64,000 nucleotides of DNA from Saprospiraceae bacterium (GTDB taxonomy: Bacteria; Bacteroidota; Bacteroidia; Chitinophagales; Saprospiraceae): the NCBI GenBank assembly GCA_020629615.1, contig JAHDCZ010000004.1, forward strand, positions 1-64,000, read 5' to 3'. A program made the position numbers and the translations under genes. The number at the start of each line of letters is the position of its first letter. Position 1 is the first letter of the stretch. Below the pieces are notes generated by a model. The model did not search any database, was not told where the DNA came from, and saw only the letters and a program-made list of their open reading frames with translations. Positions 8,969-16,953 of the stretch are shown here, in pieces.

Positions 8969-11254
8969 AATCTTGGTGACGTAACTGTCTGGATTATCAA
9001 AATTTTCGGTACTCGAACTAAAAACTAGGTAAACTCCTGACTCCGCTTTTCGACCATTATAATCTCTTCCATTCCATATTGCTTGACCACCTAAAGCTGT
9101 GGTTTCATAAACCAACTTTCCTGCTATATCAGTAATCTTTACCTCCGCATCATTAGCCAATCCTTTAATCGCAATGGGACCAGAATAATCTGGCCTGACA
9201 GGATTCGGAAAAGCGACAACATTCCCACTATGAGTTGCTATACCTGAAGTGGTTTCGGTACGAACAGATTGGATTCCTTTGTTGGTTCCTATAAACATTT
9301 CTCCGCTTTTCCCATTAAACGTTAAATCAATAACTTGATTATCAAATAAGGGCGAATTGCTTTCATTTAAAACCATTATTTGATCTTCACCGTCTGGAGA
9401 TTGAACAAAAATTCCATTTTTGGTACCAAACCATTTTCTGTTTGCGCCATCCGTTTCGATCGTCCGAATGTTTTCAGTTTGCAGTAAAAAAGCCGCAATG
9501 CTGTCTTGCAATACTTTTCTTTGAGTCCCTTCACAATTGCCTTCTACTGCGCTTCCCCCACATTCAAAAACATAAGGGCCTTCTGTGGTACCTACCCACA
9601 CATCACCTGATCGATCGACTTCAATGGTATTTACAGGTACACCTAAGTTTATAAATAAATCTCGATCGTCAGAAGGATCTTCTGGTTTACTTCCCGGATC
9701 ATACACCAGAACTCCACCGGGATTTCCATCTACAACGGCCCAAATATAGCCGCTTTGATCCATCGTGATTTGAACTAATTTATTCGATGATACAACAGGA
9801 AAAGAAATACTAGAATCATTTCCATCAAGAAATACAACTAAAGGTTCTGGAGCTTCGTAATTAGAAACCCACAAATTATTATCTCGATCAAAAACCAATC
9901 CTCCGACAAATGTTGTGCTCGATGTGCCATTTCTACCTTGAAGCGCAGAGTTGGTCTGCGTTGAAAAAGTAAACTCTTCAGTATCCAAATCTAGACGTAT
10001 CAATCCGCCCCAATAACTTGCAACATAGACAACATTTCTTTGAGGATGGGGCAAGATGCGATAGGCATTCACAAAATCCTCTAAACCTGCCGACGGGAAT
10101 GAATTTTGATTGAATATCTTCCATTCATTATCCGACAATTGATAAAATCCATTTCGAGAAGCCATGGCCTGGTAATTATCCGATACCCCGCCTGAAGCAA
10201 CAAAGACATCATCTCCTTTGATCGTGATTTCTGAAAGTTCGTGTGTCGTTGGCGAATTAATCTTTTTAGTACTACAAGTACCTTCAAAGGAATCCGCAAA
10301 CCTGATGTTATTCCATTCATCGCCAAACCAAATTCTTCCAGTACTCGAAATATATGCATCTGTCACCAAATTAGAACAACCACTTGGACCCTCAAGTTTT
10401 GTTCCATCAACATTAAAAAACAGGACCTGACTGGTATATTGTTCATCATAGACACCAAGTGCCAAAAGACCACCAGAGGCTCGAATAAAACGAGGTACAA
10501 AACCATCAGGTACTAGTTCAACCATTTCGAAACTCTCCCCAATTATCGCCATCTTTAAAGTATCATCGACAACAGTAAAAACTTTATTTTCCAATACGGC
10601 GACATGTTCGCTTGGATAAACTTGAGGCATATTTACTTCCGGTCCTAATAATTCCCAGGATCCAAAGTCGGCAATATTTATTCCTAGATCCGTTCTTACG
10701 GAATACAAGCCATCTTCCGTGGCAGCATATAAAAATCCCAGACCACTACTGATCTGATTCACTATGGCATCAGTAAAAATTGTCTGCCCAAATTCTAGTG
10801 TCTGTAGGTCTTGCTCAAGAATGCCAAAAGATGTGGACAAGAACATTTTATTGCTTTCCGTGATATGAATATCATTGATCGACCGATCTCCAGCAATTGT
10901 AGTATTATCTCTGATATCCGATTTATTGATCACCTCATTTCCTTGGACAAAATCCATATTGCTATTCGTATAAGCAATTACCAATTGCTCATTAACATGG
11001 TCGTACGCAATCTCTGAAATACCAATATCGCTTAAACCATCTACTTTAGATAAAAAATCAAAACTACCATCTGCTTTATGGTAACTTAAAATCGCCCATT
11101 CGGTGGCAAACAAGATTCGATCTTGCGTTTCTTCTATTTGTCTTACGTTTTTATAAGGGAGATATGACTTCCATTGATTGATTGCTATTTCGCTTTGCGC
11201 GAATATTGAAGTGGCCAAACAAAATAGAATCAGGGTCGTTAAAGCATTTTTCAT
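8954..11254 (-). CDS. porZ: PorZ-like T9SS surface component with sorting domain
   Basis: The 766-residue protein has a signal peptide ending near IFAQ and then beta-propeller repeats. The opening matches PorZ-family proteins (WKSYLPYKNVRQIE, then SKVDGLSDIGISEIAYDH, then LVIAYTNSNMDFV). Two-component-regulator-type propeller blades follow, and the last 85 residues form a sorting domain (FPNPVRPDYSGP, ITDIAGKLVYE, NGRKAESGVYLV). In Porphyromonas, PorZ is part of the surface attachment complex that links T9SS cargo to A-LPS. I infer the same outer-surface role. A generic propeller-type T9SS cargo is the alternative. It is the last gene of the dnaN-nadD-porZ run. Confidence 0.78.
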   Translation of the reverse strand: MKNALTTLILFCLATSIFAQSEIAINQWKSYLPYKNVRQIEETQDRILFATEWAILSYHKADGSFDFLSKVDGLSDIGISEIAYDHVNEQLVIAYTNSNMDFVQGNEVINKSDIRDNTTIAGDRSINDIHITESNKMFLSTSFGILEQDLQTLEFGQTIFTDAIVNQISSGLGFLYAATEDGLYSVRTDLGINIADFGSWELLGPEVNMPQVYPSEHVAVLENKVFTVVDDTLKMAIIGESFEMVELVPDGFVPRFIRASGGLLALGVYDEQYTSQVLFFNVDGTKLEGPSGCSNLVTDAYISSTGRIWFGDEWNNIRFADSFEGTCSTKKINSPTTHELSEITIKGDDVFVASGGVSDNYQAMASRNGFYQLSDNEWKIFNQNSFPSAGLEDFVNAYRILPHPQRNVVYVASYWGGLIRLDLDTEEFTFSTQTNSALQGRNGTSSTTFVGGLVFDRDNNLWVSNYEAPEPLVVFLDGNDSSISFPVVSSNKLVQITMDQSGYIWAVVDGNPGGVLVYDPGSKPEDPSDDRDLFINLGVPVNTIEVDRSGDVWVGTTEGPYVFECGGSAVEGNCEGTQRKVLQDSIAAFLLQTENIRTIETDGANRKWFGTKNGIFVQSPDGEDQIMVLNESNSPLFDNQVIDLTFNGKSGEMFIGTNKGIQSVRTETTSGIATHSGNVVAFPNPVRPDYSGPIAIKGLANDAEVKITDIAGKLVYETTALGGQAIWNGRDYNGRKAESGVYLVFSSSTENFDNPDSYVTKILFMN

Positions 11255-11328
11255 CTCACTTAATATTTTCTATTGGTTTTAACCTTTGGACATGTTTTTT
11301 ATTGTAAAAAAATACGGCTTATCTCAAA

Positions 11329-11907
11329 CTATCCAAGCTTTTCGTAAATCGGTGACATTTTTAAATATTCATACACTGTATCAGGCACCAAGTACTGAAT
11401 TGATTTCTTCTCTTTGATGGTCTTTCGAATGTAACTCGCAGAAATATCAAATAATGGTGCTTCAAAAAGCTTCACATTTTCATGATTTACTAAATCTCCT
11501 TCTTTATAATTTGGTCGTTGATACACGTAAATTTCATGTTGAAGTATCTGTTCGTAATTTTTCCATTTATGAAGCGTCGCAATATTATCGCTTCCCATAA
11601 TTAAGACAAACTGATGAGTGGGATACTTCTCTTTGAGATAAGTCAATGTGTCAATAGTGTAGGAGGGCTTTGGTAAATAAAACTCGATATCAGAAGCTCT
11701 AAGCAAATCATTCGATCCTATTGCTAAGTTTATCAAATGTAAGCGATCAAAATCTTTGGCAAGAGTCTTTTTATTTTTTAACGGATTATGCGGTGATACC
11801 ACCATCCAAACTTGATCCAAATCCGTGTTCTGCGCCATGTAATTGGCTATTGCCATATGACCTACATGCACTGGATTGAAAGAACCAAAAAACAATCCTA
11901 TTTTCAT
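11329..11907 (-). CDS. nadD: Nicotinate-nucleotide adenylyltransferase NadD
   Basis: NadD adenylates nicotinate mononucleotide to deamido-NAD in NAD synthesis. The 192-residue protein has the nucleotidyltransferase motif GLFFGSFNPVHVGHM with both histidines, the substrate loop VVSPHNPLKNK, the central FVLIMGSDNIATLHKW, and the C-terminal ISASYIRK (ISSTxIR-type) motif. The length is typical. It starts two bases after dnaN ends on the same strand, so the two are almost certainly co-transcribed. The next gene, porZ, follows after 74 bases. Confidence 0.95.
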   Translation of the reverse strand: MKIGLFFGSFNPVHVGHMAIANYMAQNTDLDQVWMVVSPHNPLKNKKTLAKDFDRLHLINLAIGSNDLLRASDIEFYLPKPSYTIDTLTYLKEKYPTHQFVLIMGSDNIATLHKWKNYEQILQHEIYVYQRPNYKEGDLVNHENVKLFEAPLFDISASYIRKTIKEKKSIQYLVPDTVYEYLKMSPIYEKLG

Positions 11908-11909
11908 GA

Positions 11910-13025
11910 TTAATTGCTCATCATTACGGGCATAACCAGCATCAATAAGTCTTCAAACTCTTCTTTATCGGAAGGCAATAAAATACCCGCCCTGTTTGGT
12001 GTTGATAGTTCAAATTGAACTTCATCCGAACTAAGAACTCCCAACATTTCAATTAAAAACTTTGCATTGAAACCAATGGTCATTGGTTCGCCATCGTAAG
12101 TACAAGATAATTGTTCGGTTGCCTCGTTTGAGAAATCCAAATCCTGAGCAGAAATAGTCAGGCTTCCATCGTTAATATTCAGAACAACTTGATTGGTTGT
12201 TTTATTCGCATAAATTGCGATACGTTTTAAAGAATTTTGGAAATCCGTTCTTCCAAGTGTTAATAAGTGAGGATTGTCCACAGGGATCACGGCATTGTAA
12301 TCAGGATACTTAGCATCAATCAAGCGACATACAACCTGAGTTTCCTCGAAAGAGAAAAAAGCATTTGTCTTATTGTAAGCCATACTCACTTCTGCATCGG
12401 AAGACAATGCCGATTTTAGAAGATTAAATCCTTTCTTCGGCACGATAAAACTTGAAGTTGAATCACTCTTTACATTTCCAAAAGAGTACTTAACGAGTTT
12501 ATGAGCATCCGTTGCAACAAAAATCACTTTGTTAAAATCTACTTGAACATAAACCCCAGTCATAGCCAATCTCAACTCGTCATTGCTCGTGGCAAATAAT
12601 ACTCTATTGATGGCATTATGAACAACGCTGCCAGGTAAAACTATTGTATCCGTATCTTCAGAAGCAGGTATTTCAGGAAAATCATCAGGACTATCACCTG
12701 CCAGTTTATACTTACCATAAGCTGAAGTTACCTCAATTCCATTTTTTTCTTTATCCGCAGAAAAAGTGATGGGTTGCTCTGGTAAAGCCTTTAATGTATC
12801 TAATAATATTTTTGCAGGAACTGCTATTTTACCTTCTTCATTGGTCATTACTTCAATGCTCGTAATGATTGAAGTTTCCAAATTAGTAGAAACAATTTTC
12901 AGTGTATTGTCCTTTAAATCAAATAAAAAATCTTCCAAAATAGGAAGCACTGGATTTGGATTAATAGCACCGTTGGCTATTTGTAGCTTTTTGAGCAAAT
13001 CGGTAGATGATACACTAAACTTCAT
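11910..13025 (-). CDS. dnaN: DNA polymerase III subunit beta (sliding clamp)
   Basis: The 371-residue protein is the homodimeric ring clamp that tethers DNA polymerase III to DNA. It begins MKFSVSSTDLLKKLQIANGA, as Bacteroidota clamps do. Family stretches include VLPILEDFLFDL, FPEIPASEDTD, LRLAMTGVYVQV and VFVATDAHKLV, and it ends in the clamp's hydrophobic C-terminal tail (LLMLVMPVMMS). Three clamp domains of about 120 residues each fit the length. A TATTTTTG promoter box lies about 50 bases upstream on the minus strand. It is not beside dnaA here; nadD follows instead. Confidence 0.97.
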   Translation of the reverse strand: MKFSVSSTDLLKKLQIANGAINPNPVLPILEDFLFDLKDNTLKIVSTNLETSIITSIEVMTNEEGKIAVPAKILLDTLKALPEQPITFSADKEKNGIEVTSAYGKYKLAGDSPDDFPEIPASEDTDTIVLPGSVVHNAINRVLFATSNDELRLAMTGVYVQVDFNKVIFVATDAHKLVKYSFGNVKSDSTSSFIVPKKGFNLLKSALSSDAEVSMAYNKTNAFFSFEETQVVCRLIDAKYPDYNAVIPVDNPHLLTLGRTDFQNSLKRIAIYANKTTNQVVLNINDGSLTISAQDLDFSNEATEQLSCTYDGEPMTIGFNAKFLIEMLGVLSSDEVQFELSTPNRAGILLPSDKEEFEDLLMLVMPVMMSN

Positions 13026-13074
13026 GCGCTTTGTTTTAGGAGGTCTCGTCGAAAATCTTTTTTGACCAATTCCA

Positions 13075-13082
13075 CAAAAATA
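13075..13082 (-). promoter_or_regulatory. Candidate -7 box for dnaN
   Basis: On the minus strand the bases read TATTTTTG, an exact TAnnTTTG match, 50 bases upstream of the dnaN ATG. This is a reasonable position for a promoter with a short leader. No convincing -33 TTTG was found at the standard distance. Confidence 0.4.
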
Positions 13083-13137
13083 ATCCTTATCCCTATAATT
13101 CCTAGTATAAAAGCCAACTGCTTACTATAGATTATCA

Positions 13138-13145
13138 TATTTTTG
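13138..13145 (+). promoter_or_regulatory. Candidate -7 box for the M16-like gene
   Basis: TATTTTTG matches TAnnTTTG and ends 17 bases before the ATG of the M16 homologue. Together with the dnaN box it makes a compact divergent promoter region of 137 bases. The upstream -33 element is not obvious. Confidence 0.4.
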
Positions 13146-13162
13146 CCGTCCAACTATAAATT

Positions 13163-14434
13163 ATGTCGATTAACCGGGCTAAAGGACCAAAAATTAAGGA
13201 TATTCAATCGGTGCCTTTTCAAAAATATGAGCGCCTAATTTTAAATACTGGAACTCCTATTTATCTCATGCCTGGTGGAACACAACCGATTGTCAAGACT
13301 GAGTTTGTCTTTTATGCTGGGAGAAGTTTTGAAAATAAACAATCTGTTTCTAAGATATGCCACGCGCTATTAAGGGAAGGTACAACAAATCATTCGGGGC
13401 AGGAAATTGCAGAAAAACTGGACTACTACGGAGCAACGCTCAGCTTGAGTTCAGGAATGGACACTTCTAGCCTGTGTTTGTATTGTTTAGAAAAACATTT
13501 TGAATCCATCTTACCCTTGATAGGAGAAATTATCAACACCCCTATTTTTCAAGAAGATGAAATCCATAAATATATCAATCGTAGTATTCATTCTCTTGAA
13601 ATAGAATTGTCAAAAAATGAGGTGGTTGCTTATCGACTTTTGACCGAAAACATCTTTGGTAAATCTCATCCTTATGGATACAATAGCACGCCTACAACAA
13701 TCAGAAATGTATCCCAAAAAGACTTAGAAGCTCACTTTAAAAATTTATATGTTTCTAACAATATGATTATTTTGGTCAGTGGACGCATTCCACGTCAAGT
13801 GGCAAAACTTCTAGAGACTATTATCCCTGGTTCAAACAAAAATTCGGATGCTAAATCCATTTTTCATTCTATATCAAAAGCAGAACGAGTTAATGTAGAG
13901 GGGAGTAATGACTACCAATCGGCCATTCGAGTCGGTCGTCCCTTGTTCAATAGACAACATCAAGATTATGTAGATTTTTATATGTTGAACACCATTTTTG
14001 GAGGATATTTTGGATCTAGACTCATGAAAAAAGTAAGAGAAGAAAAAGGATATACTTACGGTATTTACTCTTCTGTGGATCCATATCGCTTGGGGGGATT
14101 TTTTTCGATAAGTACCGAGGTAGACAATAAATTTGTTGAGCCCACTTTAAGGTGTATTGAAAAAGAAATGGAGCTTCTTAAAACAAAACTTATTTCTGAC
14201 GATGAGTTAAAAATGGTTCGAAATTACATTCTTGGCAATTTCCTAAGTTTATTGGATGGACCAATGAAATCCTCTCAAATGTTGAAAGTTTTAACCACTT
14301 CGGGCTTAGACGAAGCACATTTGGCACAAATGATGCAGCGTATAAGAGAAGTTTCAGCTCACGAAATACGTGAAATGGCTATAAAATACTTTAACAAAGA
14401 AGAAATGCATACCGTAGTTGTAGGAAAAAAATAA
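13163..14434 (+). CDS. M16 peptidase-family protein lacking the HXXEH zinc motif
   Basis: The 423-residue protein has the two-domain layout of M16 (insulinase/MPP) peptidases. The N-terminal strand FVFYAGRSFENK, the segment LSKNEVVAYRLLTENIFGKSHPYGYN and the C-terminal substrate-domain motif YFGSRLMKKVREEKGYTYGIYSS are all recognisable. The catalytic HXXEH is replaced by HALLR at residues 67-71, so it should not bind zinc as active M16 peptidases do. In Bacteroidota such inactive members usually pair with an active partner, but no partner is adjacent. There is no signal peptide, so it is cytoplasmic or depends on a partner. I infer a regulatory or structural half of a heterodimer. Confidence 0.85.
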   Translation: MSINRAKGPKIKDIQSVPFQKYERLILNTGTPIYLMPGGTQPIVKTEFVFYAGRSFENKQSVSKICHALLREGTTNHSGQEIAEKLDYYGATLSLSSGMDTSSLCLYCLEKHFESILPLIGEIINTPIFQEDEIHKYINRSIHSLEIELSKNEVVAYRLLTENIFGKSHPYGYNSTPTTIRNVSQKDLEAHFKNLYVSNNMIILVSGRIPRQVAKLLETIIPGSNKNSDAKSIFHSISKAERVNVEGSNDYQSAIRVGRPLFNRQHQDYVDFYMLNTIFGGYFGSRLMKKVREEKGYTYGIYSSVDPYRLGGFFSISTEVDNKFVEPTLRCIEKEMELLKTKLISDDELKMVRNYILGNFLSLLDGPMKSSQMLKVLTTSGLDEAHLAQMMQRIREVSAHEIREMAIKYFNKEEMHTVVVGKK

Positions 14435-14483
14435 GGATTATTTGCTCTTTTTAAAATTAAGTTTAAGATGTAATATCTTTTAG

Positions 14484-14515
14484 TACTGTTTATCGGCGAA
14501 ATAACAGTAACTTTA
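14484..14515 (+). promoter_or_regulatory. Inverted repeat overlapping a candidate mreB promoter
   Basis: A perfect 7-base inverted repeat (TACTGTT at 14484-14490, AACAGTA at 14503-14509) has a 12-base spacer. Its right arm overlaps TAACTTTA (14508-14515), a near match to the TAnnTTTG box. The mreB ATG follows about 48 bases later. There is no T-run, so it is not a typical terminator; an operator or an mRNA hairpin would fit. Confidence 0.3.
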
Positions 14516-14563
14516 TAGCCCCCTGAAATAAATCGATTATAATAAATATAACGGAGCCTGTTA

Positions 14564-15595
14564 ATGAAATTGTTTAGCTTTTTTACGCAAGAACTTGCTG
14601 TGGATTTAGGTACTGCAAACACCTTAATAATCCAAAATGATAAAGTGGTTATTGATGAACCATCTATTGTAGCCATCAACAGGTTAACCAATGAAGTAAT
14701 AGCCGTCGGAACTCGTGCAATGAATATGCATGAAAAAACCCACGAAAACATCAAAACGATTCGACCACTTAAAGATGGTGTAATCGCGGATTTCCAAGCA
14801 GCTGAGAATTTGATTCAAGGTCTTATCCAAATGCTGGGTGAAAAAAGAAGATTTTTTACCCATCTTAAAATGGTCATTTGTATTCCCTCAGGGATTACAG
14901 AAGTAGAAAAAAGGGCTGTTTTTGATTCTGCTGATCATGTGGATTCTAAGGAAACCTATTTAATTCATGAACCAATGGCTGCAGCGTTGGGAATTGGTAT
15001 TGATGTGGAAGCTCCAGTAGGAAATATGATTATTGATATCGGTGGAGGAACAACTGAAATTGCTGTAATTGCTTTGTCAGGCATTGTTACTGATCAATCC
15101 ATCAGGATTGCTGGAGACGAATTCACGAATGATATCATTGACTTCATGAAAAGAAAACATAATCTTTTGATTGGAGAACGTACCGCAGAACAAATTAAGA
15201 TCAATGTTGGGGCTGCTACTGAAAACTTAGTAGATCCTCCAGAAAAATATGCTGTAAATGGTAGGGATTTATTGACTGGAATACCTAAACAAGTTTTTGT
15301 TTCTCACGTCGAAACTGCTGAAGCATTAGATAAATCAATTTCAAAAATTGAAGAGGCCGTCTTGAAGGCTTTAGAAGATACTCCTCCAGAATTGGCATCT
15401 GATATTTACAAAGTAGGATTATATTTAACAGGAGGTGGAGCTCTTTTAAGAGGATTAGCGGATCGTCTTGCAGAAAAAGTAAAACTTAAAGTTCAAGTTG
15501 CCGAAGATCCTTTAAGAGCGGTTGTTCGAGGAACGGGTTTGGCGCTCAAAAATTCTGACCGATATTCTTTCCTTGTGGATAGAAAAAGTATTTAA
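14564..15595 (+). CDS. mreB: Rod shape-determining protein MreB
   Basis: MreB is the bacterial actin that directs elongation of the lateral cell wall under the inner membrane. The 343-residue protein has the actin-fold ATPase motifs: phosphate 1 (VDLGTANTLI), phosphate 2 (IIDIGGGTTEIAVIALSGIV) and the adenosine motif (VGLYLTGGGALLRGLADRLA). The EPMAAALGIG segment and the short hydrophobic N-terminus (MKLFSFFTQE) are typical. It heads the co-directional set mreB-mreC-mreD-mrdA, with 16 bases to mreC, and it has its own upstream region of about 130 bases. Confidence 0.97.
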   Translation: MKLFSFFTQELAVDLGTANTLIIQNDKVVIDEPSIVAINRLTNEVIAVGTRAMNMHEKTHENIKTIRPLKDGVIADFQAAENLIQGLIQMLGEKRRFFTHLKMVICIPSGITEVEKRAVFDSADHVDSKETYLIHEPMAAALGIGIDVEAPVGNMIIDIGGGTTEIAVIALSGIVTDQSIRIAGDEFTNDIIDFMKRKHNLLIGERTAEQIKINVGAATENLVDPPEKYAVNGRDLLTGIPKQVFVSHVETAEALDKSISKIEEAVLKALEDTPPELASDIYKVGLYLTGGGALLRGLADRLAEKVKLKVQVAEDPLRAVVRGTGLALKNSDRYSFLVDRKSI

Positions 15596-15611
15596 AAATG
15601 TGGATTAAAAC

Positions 15612-16439
15612 ATGCAAAATCTCCTTTTACTTCTAGCTAAGTACGGTTCTTGGATACTCTTTGTAATCCTCGAGGTTTTCTGTTTTTATTTAATCACTAA
15701 TTATAATTCTAAGCAAGAAAAAATATTCATCCATTCTGCAAACCTGATTTCAGGTCAATTCAATAATCGTATCAATACTTTAAGTGATTATTTCAAGCTT
15801 AAAGATCAAAATGATAGTTTAAGGGTAGAAAATGCCAAACTTCTGCAACAAATTTTGAACATTCCTGAATTGGCTCTCAGTGAAGAAAAAGTAAAAAAAG
15901 ATACTTTCCTCAACAAATTTGAATTAATTCCAGCGAATATTTGCAGTAAAACCCTTCATTTAAGAAACAACCATTTCACAATTTGCAAAGGTGAGAAAGA
16001 TGGAATAAAACCAGGAATGGGTGTACTTTCAAAAAATGGAATTGTTGGTATCGTAAAAGATGTCAGCGAAAACTATGCACATATTCTTAATTTATTGAAC
16101 AGTCAAATTAGAATAAGTGCTATCATAAAAGACAAAGAATATCATGGCAATTTAGTGTGGAAAGGAAAAAACCATAAAATTCTTCATCTTGAAGCTATAC
16201 CCAAACATGCGAATATTGAAGTTGGGGATGAAATTATCACGAGTGGGTATTCTACTATTTTTCCAAAAGGCTTTGATGTTGGAAAGGTCATGAACTTCTC
16301 CATTCCTTCTGGTTCGAATAACTACGAAATCGAGGTTGAAATAAATAATGATCTTTATACGGTGCATACTTTATATGTGGTTTCAAATCGATATGCCGAT
16401 GAGCAACTACAACTAGAAAAAGAAAATTCTGATGAATAG
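15612..16439 (+). CDS. mreC: Rod shape-determining protein MreC
   Basis: MreC is a single-pass inner-membrane protein whose periplasmic beta domains link MreB to the wall synthases. The 275-residue protein has one N-terminal membrane segment (near residues 12-30), a coiled-coil stretch (residues 45-90) and the MreC core with GEKDGIKPGMGVLSKNGIVG, LLNSQIRISAIIKD and GDEIITSGYSTIFPKGFDVG. The 3' end overlaps mreD by eight bases. Confidence 0.93.
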   Translation: MQNLLLLLAKYGSWILFVILEVFCFYLITNYNSKQEKIFIHSANLISGQFNNRINTLSDYFKLKDQNDSLRVENAKLLQQILNIPELALSEEKVKKDTFLNKFELIPANICSKTLHLRNNHFTICKGEKDGIKPGMGVLSKNGIVGIVKDVSENYAHILNLLNSQIRISAIIKDKEYHGNLVWKGKNHKILHLEAIPKHANIEVGDEIITSGYSTIFPKGFDVGKVMNFSIPSGSNNYEIEVEINNDLYTVHTLYVVSNRYADEQLQLEKENSDE

Positions 16440-16953
16440 ACAAGTTCTAAATAGTTGCATATTATTTATCGTGGCGATATTTCTTCAGGTATTGATCTTC
16501 AAGCGTATCAATTTAAGTTTTGGTGATTTTGATTATTTCCACTTTATAATTTTTCCCATAATTATTATATCTCTTCCTCTCAAAACTCCAAGGTCTTTGG
16601 TAATTATAATTGGTTTCTTATCTGGGATTTGTATTGATATGTTCTATGACTCTCCAGGAATACATGCAAGCGCTGCAGTATTTGTCGCTTTTATTAGACC
16701 TATAATTTTGAGATTTCTAGAACCATACGAAGGATACAAAATTGACTTAAATCCGACTCTAAAAAACATGGGTTTCAATTGGTATTTACCTTATATAAGC
16801 AGTATGCTTTTTATCTACATGTTTTTTTATTTTAGCGTGGAGGCCTTTTCTTTTGTTTATTACTTTGATATTCTGATGCGGACTATTTTCAGCTTTATTG
16901 CTTCTGTTATAATTTTATTGATTTATGAAATAATTGCAAGTGCGCGATCATGA
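16432..16953 (+). CDS. mreD: Rod shape-determining protein MreD
   Basis: The 173-residue polytopic membrane protein has about five hydrophobic segments and the MreD-like stretch GFLSGICIDMFYDSPGIHAS. MreD sequences diverge strongly, so the call rests on hydrophobic pattern, length and its place between mreC and mrdA, with overlaps of eight and four bases. It belongs to the elongasome in the inner membrane. Confidence 0.88.
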   Translation: MNRQVLNSCILFIVAIFLQVLIFKRINLSFGDFDYFHFIIFPIIIISLPLKTPRSLVIIIGFLSGICIDMFYDSPGIHASAAVFVAFIRPIILRFLEPYEGYKIDLNPTLKNMGFNWYLPYISSMLFIYMFFYFSVEAFSFVYYFDILMRTIFSFIASVIILLIYEIIASARS

